From Gammaproteobacteria bacterium (GTDB lineage Bacteria; Pseudomonadota; Gammaproteobacteria; HK1): 10,504 nt of DNA. The notes beneath the pieces were generated by a model. It had not been told where the DNA came from. It ran no database searches and saw only the letters and a program-made list of their open reading frames with translations. Below, in pieces: positions 1 through 7,215 of this stretch (positions within the stretch are counted from its first letter, which is position 1; the number at the start of each line of letters is the position of its first letter). The stretch lies in contig JAJECB010000130.1 of the NCBI GenBank assembly GCA_022822245.1, positions 1 through 10,504 on the forward strand, given 5' to 3'. Position numbers and translations under genes: made by a program.

Positions 1-3000
1 CCTTGGCGTCGACCGACTGCCCCGGCGCGACGTGCAGGGCCGAGACGGTGCCGTCGCGCTCCGCGTGCAGGGCGGTCTCAATCTTCATCGCCTCGATGGT
101 CATGAGGAGGTCGCCGGCCACCACCGGACGCCCCGCCGACACCGCCACCGAGGCCACCATTCCGGGCATCGGGGCGGAGACGTGGCAGGCGTTGGCCGGG
201 TCCGCCTTCGGAAGCCGCGCGACGGTGGCGACCGCCTCGCGGTTCTCGATCTTGACGCTCCGGGGCTGCCCGTTCAGCTCGAAGAACACCCGCACGCTGC
301 CCTCCTCGTCCGTCTCGCCGATGGCGAGGCACCGGATGACGAGGGTGAGGCCCCGCCCGAGCTCGATGGTGATCTCCCGCCCCGGCGGCAGCCCGTAGAA
401 GTAGGCCTCGGTCGGGAGCACCGACACCGGCCCGTAGCGGGTGCGGTGCGCCGCGTAGTCGACGAACACCTTGGGGTACATGAGGTACGAGCAGAGCTCC
501 TCGTCGGAGAGCGTCCAGCCGGTCGCCGCCTCGGCCTTCGCCCGCTCCGCGGGAAGGTCCGCGGCGGGGAGCGCCGCGCCCGGGCGCCCGTCCATCGGCG
601 CCTCCCCCTTGAGGATCTTGCGCGAGAGGGCTTCCGGGAACCCCCCCGGCATCCGGCCGAGCTCGCCCCGGAAGAGACCGATGACCGATTCGGGAAACGC
701 GATCTCGCGGCCCGGGTCCTCGACGTCCGCGCGCGTGAGCCCGCCCGAGACCATCACCAGGGCGAGGTCGCCGACGACCTTCGAGGTCGGGGTGACCTTG
801 ATGATGTCGCCGAACATGCGGTTCACCTCCGCGTAGGCGCTCGCCACCTCGTGCCAGCGATCGGCGAGCCCGAGGGCGCGGGCCTGCTCGCGGAGGTTCG
901 TGAACTGCCCCCCCGGCATCTCGTGCAGGTAGACCTCCGAGGCGGGGGCCCGCATGTCGGTCTCGAACGCGGCGTACTGCGCCCGGACCGCCTCCCAGTA
1001 GTCCGAGAACTCCCGGATCCGGGCCGGGTCCAGCCCGGTGTCGCGGGGCTGGCGGCGAAGCGCCTCGACGACCGACCCGAGGCAGGGCTGGGAGGTGAAC
1101 CCCGAGAGGCTGTCCATCGCGAGGTCGACCGCATCGACCCCCGCGTCCACCGCCGCAAGAACGCTCGCCGCGGCGACGCCCGAGGTGTCGTGGGTGTGGA
1201 AGTGGACCGGGAGATCGGTCTCCTCCCGGAGGGCCGCCACCAGCTCGCGCGCCGCCGCCGGCTTGAGCAGCCCCCCCATGTCCTTGATGCCGAGGACGTG
1301 GGTCCCCGCGTCGCGAAGCTCACGCGCCATCGCCACGTAGTAGTCGAGGTCGTAGCGGGCGCGGCCCGGATCGTGGAGGTCCGCGGTGTAGCAGATCGCC
1401 GCCTCGCAGATCTTCCCCGTCTCGCGGACCGCGTCGATGGAGACCCGCATGTTCTCGACCCAGTTGAGCGGGTCGAAGATGCGGAAGAGGTCGATGCCGG
1501 ACTCCGCGGCGCGGACGATGAAGGCGCGCACGACGTTGTCCGGGTAGTTGGTGTAGCCCACCGCGTTCGACGCGCGGACCAGCATCTGGAGGAGGAGGTT
1601 GGGGATGCGGGCGCGGAGTTCGTGGAGCCGCTCCCACGGCGACTCGCCGAGGAAGCGCATCGCGACGTCGAAGGTCGCCCCGCCCCAGCACTCGAGCGAG
1701 AAGAGGTCCGGCAGGTGGTGCGCGTACGCGTCCGCGATCCGGCGCATGTCGTGGGTGCGCATCCGGGTCGCGAGGAGCGACTGGTGGGCGTCGCGCATCG
1801 TCGTGTCGGTGACGAGGACCCGGGTCTCGCCCCGCATCCACTCCGCGACCGCCTCCGGTCCCTGCGCATCGAGGAGGGCCTTGGCGCCGTCGGACCGCAC
1901 GCCCCCGAACCCGGTCCGGCGGGGCGGGCGCGGGGTCTGCGCGTGGACGGGCGGCCGGGGGCGCCCCGCCACCTCCGGATGGCCGTTGACGGTGACCTCG
2001 GCGATGTAGCGGAGCAGCCGGCTCGCCCGATCGCGCGGGCGCGGGAAGGACAGCAGCGCCGGGTTGTCGTCGATGAAGCGGGTCGTGACCCGGCCGTCCC
2101 GGAACGCCTCGTCGCCGACGAGGCGCTCGAGGAACGCGATGTTGGTCGCGACCCCCCGGATCCGGAACTCCCTGAGGGCGCGCCGCATGCGGCCGATCGC
2201 GCCCGCCCGGGTGGGCGCCCACACGGTGACCTTCTCGAGGAGCGAGTCGTAGTGCCGGGTGATGACCGCGCCCGCGTAGGCGGTCCCGCCGTCGAGGCGG
2301 ACCCCGAATCCCGTCGCCACGCGGTAGGCGGTGATCCGGCCGTAGTCGGGGATGAAGCGGTCGAGGGGGTCCTCGGTCGTGATCCGGCACTGCACCGCGT
2401 GCCCCCGGAGCACGATGTCTTCCTGCGGCGGGCAGGCGGCCTCCGGCCCGTCCCCGATCTCCGCTCCCTCCGCGACGCGGATCTGGGCCCGGACGAGGTC
2501 CACCCCGGTCACCTGCTCGGTCACGGTGTGCTCGACCTGGATGCGGGGGTTCACCTCGATGAAGTGGAAGCGCCCGGTGCCCTGGTCGTGCAGGAACTCC
2601 ACCGTCCCCGCATTCAGGTAGTCCGCCTCGCGCGCGATGGCGAGCGCGTAGCCGACAAGCTCCTCGCGCTCCCTCGGGCCGAGGCCGGGGGCCGGGGCGC
2701 ACTCCACGATCTTCTGGTTGCGCCGCTGCACCGAGCAGTCGCGCTCGAAGAGGTGGACGATCCGGCCGTTCGTGTCGGCGAGCACCTGGACCTCGAGGTG
2801 CCGGGCCCGCGCGATGAACCGCTCGAAGTAGATGTCGTCCTTGCCGAAGGCAGCGGACGCCTCGCGCCGCGCCGCGAGCAGGGCCGCTTCGAACCCCTCC
2901 GGATTCTCGACCAGGCGCATCCCGCGCCCGCCCCCGCCCCAGCTCGCCTTGAGGATCCCGGGGAAGCCGACCGCACGCACCGAGTCGAACGCCGCCGCGG

Positions 3001-3430
3001 GGTCCGCGGGCAGGGCATCCGTCGCGGGGACCGTCGGCACGCCGGCCGCCGCCGCGATGGCCCGCGCGGAGACCTTGTCGCCGAGCCGGCGGAGCGTCTC
3101 GGGCCGCGGCCCGATGAAGGCGATCCCGGCCGCGGCGCAGGCCTCCGCGAACTCCGGCGACTCGGAGAGGAACCCATACCCCGGGTGGATAGCGTCGGAC
3201 CCGGTCTCGACCGCGACCCCGATGATGTCGTCCACCGCGAGGTAGGCGGTGACGGGGCCGAGGCCCTCGCCGATGCGGTAGGACTCGTCGGCCTTGGAGC
3301 GATGGAGGGAGAGCCGGTCCTCCTCGGCGAAGACAGCGACCGTGGCCTTCCCCATCTCGTTGGCCGCGCGCAGCACCCGAATCGCGATCTCGCCGCGATT
3401 CGCCACCAGGATCCTCGAAAACTCGCTCAC
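1..3430 (-). CDS. pyc: pyruvate carboxylase, single-chain BC-CT-BCCP type (3' end cut by window edge)
   Basis: Biotin enzyme making oxaloacetate from pyruvate, bicarbonate and ATP (anaplerosis and gluconeogenesis, cytoplasm, homotetramer in the family). 1143 residues are visible with no stop before the edge; related enzymes are about 1150 aa, so only a few residues are missing. Biotin carboxylase domain about 1-450: ILVANRGEIAIRVLRA near the N-terminus, ATP-grasp glycine loop WGGGGRGMR at 164-172, catalytic E292, N294 and R296 in EVNPRIQVEH. Carboxyltransferase about 530-830: TTMRDAHQSLLATR with metal ligand D547, QMLVR (R619), carboxylated lysine K716 in GIKDMGGLLKP, HFHTH (H745, H747) and T880. 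These match the order and, from memory, the numbering minus 2 of Rhizobium etli PC. BCCP at the C-terminus: EAMKIET with biotinyl K1116 (codon 85-83). The GTG start at 3430-3428 (SEFSRILVANR) fits homologues; its ribosome site is weak. A Gly replaces the usual Ala in KDMAGLL. The frame is intact at every motif checked. Confidence 0.97.
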   Translation of the reverse strand, partial: MSEFSRILVANRGEIAIRVLRAANEMGKATVAVFAEEDRLSLHRSKADESYRIGEGLGPVTAYLAVDDIIGVAVETGSDAIHPGYGFLSESPEFAEACAAAGIAFIGPRPETLRRLGDKVSARAIAAAAGVPTVPATDALPADPAAAFDSVRAVGFPGILKASWGGGGRGMRLVENPEGFEAALLAARREASAAFGKDDIYFERFIARARHLEVQVLADTNGRIVHLFERDCSVQRRNQKIVECAPAPGLGPREREELVGYALAIAREADYLNAGTVEFLHDQGTGRFHFIEVNPRIQVEHTVTEQVTGVDLVRAQIRVAEGAEIGDGPEAACPPQEDIVLRGHAVQCRITTEDPLDRFIPDYGRITAYRVATGFGVRLDGGTAYAGAVITRHYDSLLEKVTVWAPTRAGAIGRMRRALREFRIRGVATNIAFLERLVGDEAFRDGRVTTRFIDDNPALLSFPRPRDRASRLLRYIAEVTVNGHPEVAGRPRPPVHAQTPRPPRRTGFGGVRSDGAKALLDAQGPEAVAEWMRGETRVLVTDTTMRDAHQSLLATRMRTHDMRRIADAYAHHLPDLFSLECWGGATFDVAMRFLGESPWERLHELRARIPNLLLQMLVRASNAVGYTNYPDNVVRAFIVRAAESGIDLFRIFDPLNWVENMRVSIDAVRETGKICEAAICYTADLHDPGRARYDLDYYVAMARELRDAGTHVLGIKDMGGLLKPAAARELVAALREETDLPVHFHTHDTSGVAAASVLAAVDAGVDAVDLAMDSLSGFTSQPCLGSVVEALRRQPRDTGLDPARIREFSDYWEAVRAQYAAFETDMRAPASEVYLHEMPGGQFTNLREQARALGLADRWHEVASAYAEVNRMFGDIIKVTPTSKVVGDLALVMVSGGLTRADVEDPGREIAFPESVIGLFRGELGRMPGGFPEALSRKILKGEAPMDGRPGAALPAADLPAERAKAEAATGWTLSDEELCSYLMYPKVFVDYAAHRTRYGPVSVLPTEAYFYGLPPGREITIELGRGLTLVIRCLAIGETDEEGSVRVFFELNGQPRSVKIENREAVATVARLPKADPANACHVSAPMPGMVASVAVSAGRPVVAGDLLMTIEAMKIETALHAERDGTVSALHVAPGQSVDAK

Positions 3431-3467
3431 CGGTCCCACGTCCCCATGCCGGGTCGACCCGCGGATG

Positions 3468-3496
3468 ACGATACACCCTCGGGCAGCGCCGTTCGA
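3468..3496 (-). promoter_or_regulatory. weak candidate sigma70-type promoter upstream of pyc
   Basis: In the 152-nt gap between the RND stop and the pyc start, the minus strand reads TCGAAC (3496-3491), a 17-nt spacer, then TATCGT (3473-3468), about 38 nt before the GTG start. The -10 matches TATAAT at 4 of 6 positions and the -35 matches TTGACA at 3 of 6. The spacing is ideal, but a match this weak can occur by chance. It is listed because the gap is one of the few places where an independent pyc promoter could sit. Right after the RND stop codon there is also a short 5-bp GC hairpin (GGCCG-GCC-CGGCC) without a T-run, so no intrinsic terminator separates the two genes. Confidence 0.2.
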
Positions 3497-3582
3497 GAGT
3501 CGGCATCCCGCCTCGTCGCGGAGTCCGGGCTCGGAAATCGGCGTGTCTGCTGAAAGCGGACCACGCCTTCGGCCGGGCCGGC

Positions 3583-5928
3583 CTACCGATCCGGGCGGTC
3601 CGGAGCGCGCATCCCCTTTCCCGGCCTCACCAGCCACGCGCCGAGCGCGGGCAGCAGCACCACCGCCCCCACCATGTTGACGAGGAACATGAACGTCAGC
3701 ACCGTGCCCATGTCGGCCTGGAACTTGAGCGGGGCCACGATCCAGGTCGCCACCCCCGCGGCCAGGGTAAGGCCGGTGAGCACCACGCCGGCGCCGGTGG
3801 TGGCGAGGGTGCGCTCGTAGGCGGCGGCGAAGTCGAGCCCCTCGGCGAGGTGGGTGCGGAGCCGCCCGTAGATGTAGATCCCGTAGTCCACCCCGATTCC
3901 CACCCCGAGCGCCACCACCGGCAGGGTGGAGACCTTGAGCCCGATCTCGAGGAGCGCCATCAGCGCATAGGCGAGGAGCGACACGATCGCGAGCGGCACG
4001 ACGATGCACGCCGTCGCGGCCACCGAGCGGAACGAGAGCAGGCAGAGCACGATGACCGCGGCGTAGACGTAGGCGAGGATCGGGAACTGGGACGCCTCCA
4101 CCTCCTCGTTGGTCGCGGCCATCACCCCGACGTTGCCGGACGCGAGCCGGAACGCGATGCGCTGGTTGGCGTTCCCGGCGTTGAACGCCTTCACCGCGTC
4201 GACGACCCGCTCGATGGTCGCGGCCTTGTGGTCGGTGGTGAAGATCGACACCGGCATCACGCTGCAGTCGAGGTTGAGCAGGCCGCTCCCTGTCGGCACC
4301 GGCGAGACGGACTGCACGAGCATGTAGTGATTGCGGGGGAGCGTCCTCCACTTGAGGCTCCCCTCGTTCCACATCGAGTTGATGCCACGGGCGACCCCCG
4401 CGAGCCCGAGCACGGACTGGACGCCGTCCACGTTCCGCACGTGCCATTCGAAGTCGTCGAGGGTGCGCATCACTTCGTAGTCGATGCAGCCCTCCTCCAC
4501 GGTCTCCGCGATCACCGTCAGCACGTCCACCCCGACGTCGAAACGGTCGGTGATGACGGCGGAATCGAGGTTGTACACGGAGTCGGCCCGCAGCTCCGGC
4601 ACTCCCCGGTGCTCGTCGCCCACCCGTACCTCCGGGGCGAGGTACGCGCCGGCGCCGAGCAGCGCCACGGACACGCCGATCACCACCGCGGCGGGTCCGC
4701 GGTGCGCGAGGCGAGCGACCCGGGACCAGAGCGGCCGCAGGAGATCGTCGCGCTCCCGGGCCCGGCGCCGCTCCGCATCGCCCGCCTCGACGTACGAGAG
4801 CAGCACCGGCAGCAGGGCCAGGTTGGTGAGGATGATCGCGGCGACCCCGAGGCTCGCGGTGATCGCGATCTCCTTGATGACCTGCACCTCGATGAGCGAG
4901 ATGGTGACGAAGCCCACGGAGTCGGAGGCAAGCGCCACCGCGCCCGGCAAGAGGAGACGGCGAACGCTCGCCCGCGCGGCATCGAGCCCGCTCGCCCCGC
5001 CGGCCGCCTCCGCCCGGACCGAGCTCACCATCTGCACCCCGTGGCTCACCCCGATCGCGAACACCAGGAAGGGCACCAGGATGGACATCGGATCGACGCC
5101 GAATCCGAGCCCGGTGAGGGCTCCGATCTGCCACACCACCGCGACGAGGGAGCACGCGAGCGGCGGCACGGTCAGGCGGACCGAACGGGTGTAGGCGTAG
5201 ACGAAGAGCGCGGTGACGAGGAACGCGATCCCGAAGAACGTCATGACCCGGATCGCCCCGTCCGCGATGTCGCCCACCATCTTGGCGAAGCCGATGACGT
5301 GCAGGTCGACGCGCACCTCCACGTCCCCGCCCGCGCTCGCCTCGCGGCGGATGCGCTCGAGCTCGCGCGCAACCTCGAGATAGTCGAGCCGCTCGCCGGT
5401 GTTGGGGTGAAACTCCTGGAGCTTGGCGGCGACGAGCGCACCGGTGAAGTCGTTCGCCACCAGGCGGCCGACGATGCCCGCCTTGACCGCGTTCTCCCGC
5501 ACCCGGGCGAACCCGGCCTCGGTGGGCTCGAAGTCCGCCGGCAGCACGTTGCCGGCGGCGACCCCGTCCTCGACCACCTCGATGAAGCGCACGTTGGGGG
5601 TGAGGATCGAGTGCACCTGGGTCCGGTCGACCCCCGGCAGGAAGAACATCGCGTCGGTCACCTCCCGGAGCGCGGCGAAGAACCCGGGGGTGAACATGTC
5701 GCCGTCGCGCGCCATCACCGCGATCAGCACCCGATCGGCGCCGCCGAACTCGTCGCGATACTCGAGGAAGGTCCGCATGTACTCGTGCTCGACCGGCACC
5801 AGCTTGGTGAATCCGGCATCGACCTTGAGCCCGGCCGCGAGCCACCCCATCGCGAGGGTGATAAGCGCGAACGCCGCGAGCACGAGGGGCCGGCGGGCGA
5901 AGAGGAGCCGTTCGATGCGAGCCGTCAC
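3583..5928 (-). CDS. RND-superfamily (MMPL-type) inner-membrane transporter
   Basis: A 781-aa polytopic permease of the proton-driven RND superfamily, of the MMPL/HpnN kind rather than the drug-efflux AcrB kind (about 1030 aa). It shows the duplicated architecture: TM1 about 13-33, a periplasmic domain about 35-220 (FTKLVPVEHEY just after TM1), TM2-TM6 about 226-379, a cytoplasmic linker rich in charge (DAERRRARERDD), TM7 about 411-431, a second periplasmic domain about 432-612, and TM8-TM12 about 615-766. The second half carries the family-like GVGIGVDYGIYIYGRLR with D681-Y682; the matching spot in the first half is AIGVSHGVQM (S295-H296). The GTG start at 5928 is the only usable upstream start and gives a normal cytoplasmic leader (TARIERLLFARRP); no clear Shine-Dalgarno is seen. 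It lies 152 nt after the propeller gene. Relatives move lipids, hopanoids or other hydrophobic compounds; here the substrate and direction are unknown. Confidence 0.93.
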   Translation of the reverse strand: MTARIERLLFARRPLVLAAFALITLAMGWLAAGLKVDAGFTKLVPVEHEYMRTFLEYRDEFGGADRVLIAVMARDGDMFTPGFFAALREVTDAMFFLPGVDRTQVHSILTPNVRFIEVVEDGVAAGNVLPADFEPTEAGFARVRENAVKAGIVGRLVANDFTGALVAAKLQEFHPNTGERLDYLEVARELERIRREASAGGDVEVRVDLHVIGFAKMVGDIADGAIRVMTFFGIAFLVTALFVYAYTRSVRLTVPPLACSLVAVVWQIGALTGLGFGVDPMSILVPFLVFAIGVSHGVQMVSSVRAEAAGGASGLDAARASVRRLLLPGAVALASDSVGFVTISLIEVQVIKEIAITASLGVAAIILTNLALLPVLLSYVEAGDAERRRARERDDLLRPLWSRVARLAHRGPAAVVIGVSVALLGAGAYLAPEVRVGDEHRGVPELRADSVYNLDSAVITDRFDVGVDVLTVIAETVEEGCIDYEVMRTLDDFEWHVRNVDGVQSVLGLAGVARGINSMWNEGSLKWRTLPRNHYMLVQSVSPVPTGSGLLNLDCSVMPVSIFTTDHKAATIERVVDAVKAFNAGNANQRIAFRLASGNVGVMAATNEEVEASQFPILAYVYAAVIVLCLLSFRSVAATACIVVPLAIVSLLAYALMALLEIGLKVSTLPVVALGVGIGVDYGIYIYGRLRTHLAEGLDFAAAYERTLATTGAGVVLTGLTLAAGVATWIVAPLKFQADMGTVLTFMFLVNMVGAVVLLPALGAWLVRPGKGMRAPDRPDR

Positions 5929-5950
5929 GGGCGCGTCAGGGGCGTCGCGG

Positions 5951-5972
5951 CCGGCGGCCCGAGGGCCGCCGG
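5951..5972. repeat. perfect 10-bp inverted repeat (GC hairpin) upstream of RND gene
   Basis: CCGGCGGCCC (5951-5960), GA, GGGCCGCCGG (5963-5972): the arms are perfectly complementary, folding as about a 9-bp stem with a 4-nt loop. It lies 23 nt before the RND start codon, inside the 152-nt gap after the propeller gene. No T-run follows on the minus strand, so it is not a standard intrinsic terminator. It could slow RNA decay, attenuate the downstream gene or cover its translation start region, or be a palindromic operator on DNA. No function is shown. Confidence 0.6.
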
Positions 5973-6080
5973 AAGCCGGTGGCGGGATGCCGAAGGAGAC
6001 TCGGGCCGGCGTCCGCGCGATTCCATGGAGAGCGGTTCGCTCGGCGCCCGGCCGCGGATGGCGTGATCTTCATCGCGAAG

Positions 6081-7118
6081 CTACTCGCCTTGCGCGAGGC
6101 GCGCGACGCCGAACTCCCCGACGAGCAGCACCCCGCCGTCCGCGAGGGGCAGCGCGGCCGAGACCCCCTCGCGCGACGGCAGCCGGCGGGCCGACACGCT
6201 GCGGCCGCCGTCCCGGCTGGTGAGCACGCTGCCGTCGAGCCCGGTGATCACGATGGAACCGGACGGCAGCCGGACGGCTCCGGTGAGGCTCGCCCGGGTC
6301 CCGGTGGGCACCCGGGTCCAGGTCTCGCCTCCATCCTCGGAGCGGAAGAGGTGCCCCCGGAGCCCCGTCAGGAGCACCCGGTCCTCGTCGAGGGCGAGCC
6401 CGCCGAACCACGAGCCCGCATAGGGGGAGGCGAGCTCGCGCCAGGTCTCGCCCCCGTCGTCGGAGCGGTAGGCGATGCCCGCCTCCGCCGCGATGTAGAG
6501 GCGCCACGACCCGGGCCGCGCCGAGCCGGCCCTCCCCTCCGCCGCGGGCACCAGCGCGTTCAGGTGGAAGTCGTCCTCGCTGACCGCCCGCGAGGTCCAG
6601 GTCTCTCCCCCGTCGTCGGTGGCGAGGAAGTAGCCGTAGGCCCCGACCGCGAGGCCCGTCCGCTCGTCGCGGAACCAGACGTCGAGCAGGGGGCGCTCTT
6701 CTTCCGGCGCCTCGTGCACCAGCGACCACGTCTCTCCGCCGTCGCGGGTGCGGAGGATCACCGCGTCGTGTCCCACCGCCCAGCCGGTGCGCTCGTCGTG
6801 CATGTGCACCGCGGTGAGGAGGGCGCGGGTCGGCACCGGGGACTGCGTCCAGCTCGCGCCGTCGTCGGTGGACACGAGGACGTGGCCGCGTTCCCCGACC
6901 ACCACCAGGCGCGAGCCGGCCGCGGCCCCGTCGAGCAGCAGGGAGCGGGCCGCGAGCGGCGCCTCAACCGCCTCTTCCGCACCCGCCCCGGCCGCCGCGA
7001 GGAGCCCCGACAGCAGGACCAACGCCATTCGTCCGGCGCGCCCGACGCGACCCCGAAGAGCCGGAGGCCGGAGCACCCCCCTGATCGCAGATCGGATCAG
7101 CGAAGCGTAATCCGACAC
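6081..7118 (-). CDS. YCF48/BNR-like beta-propeller protein, probably exported
   Basis: A 345-aa repeat protein of the YCF48/HCF136-like (photosystem II stability factor-like, BNR) family. Six copies of the blade signature S/T-x-DGG-x-x-W are visible: TDDGASW (84-90), TRDGGETW (124-131), TDDGGETW (167-174), SDDGGETW (about 219-226), SEDGGETW (260-267) and a degenerate SRDGGRSV near 301. WAVGHDAVILRT and LAVGAYGYFLAT precede two of them. The number of repeats fits a six- or seven-bladed propeller, i.e. a binding or scaffold protein rather than an enzyme. A hydrophobic stretch MALVLLSGLLAAAGAGA (31-47) looks like a Sec signal core, placing the propeller in the periplasm. The start is uncertain: GTG at 7118 gives a 30-residue arginine-rich leader, and GTG at 7076 (residue 15) gives a more ordinary signal peptide. 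In other bacteria such genes sit beside DUF1302, DUF1329 and RND genes, as here; photosystem function is not implied. Confidence 0.86.
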   Translation of the reverse strand: MSDYASLIRSAIRGVLRPPALRGRVGRAGRMALVLLSGLLAAAGAGAEEAVEAPLAARSLLLDGAAAGSRLVVVGERGHVLVSTDDGASWTQSPVPTRALLTAVHMHDERTGWAVGHDAVILRTRDGGETWSLVHEAPEEERPLLDVWFRDERTGLAVGAYGYFLATDDGGETWTSRAVSEDDFHLNALVPAAEGRAGSARPGSWRLYIAAEAGIAYRSDDGGETWRELASPYAGSWFGGLALDEDRVLLTGLRGHLFRSEDGGETWTRVPTGTRASLTGAVRLPSGSIVITGLDGSVLTSRDGGRSVSARRLPSREGVSAALPLADGGVLLVGEFGVARLAQGE

Positions 7119-7185
7119 GGGATACCGAACCGCGGGTCGCAGCGCCGCTCCGCTTTCCGCGCCGGAGGGCGGCCGCTATCCGCCG

Positions 7186-7215
7186 GCGAGGGCCGGGGTC
7201 ATCGCCGGCCCTCGC
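7186..7215. repeat. 11-bp perfect inverted repeat spanning the DUF1329 stop codon
   Basis: GCGAGGGCCGG (7186-7196) and CCGGCCCTCGC (7205-7215) are exact reverse complements separated by an 8-nt loop, GGTCATCG, which holds the stop codon of the DUF1329 gene (7201-7199). The transcript would therefore form a strong GC hairpin with translation ending in its loop. No T-run follows, so it is not a classical terminator. The hairpin lies 68 nt before the start of the propeller gene. It could set relative expression or mRNA stability between the two cistrons; that is inference. Confidence 0.6.

Noticed and set aside
1320..3506. 728-codon minus-strand frame inside the pyc region
   Set aside because: Shifted frame of pyc: low-complexity Arg/Gly/Ala/Pro translation, while the biotin carboxylase motifs are in the other frame. 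The same applies to the 348-codon frame at 823-1869.
32..3553. 1173-codon open frame on the plus strand opposite pyc
   Set aside because: Its translation is Arg/Asp/Gly/Val/His-rich with no recognisable domain. The minus strand carries every pyruvate carboxylase motif in one frame. Long antisense open frames are expected where third positions are nearly all G/C.
5951..5972. Rho-independent terminator between propeller and RND genes
   Set aside because: The stem is strong but no T-run follows on the transcribed strand; kept only as an inverted repeat.
3850..6066. 738-codon plus-strand frame opposite the RND gene
   Set aside because: His/Arg/Asp-rich translation without domains or membrane segments; the minus-strand frame is a clean 12-TM permease.
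6081..7118. Photosystem II assembly factor implying a phototroph
   Set aside because: YCF48-like propellers are widespread in non-phototrophic Proteobacteria beside DUF1302/DUF1329/RND genes, and no photosynthesis gene is in the window.
7177..7203. Short frame starting at the ATG overlapping the DUF1329 stop
   Set aside because: Only eight codons (MTPALAGG) and inside the hairpin; nothing supports it as a peptide gene.
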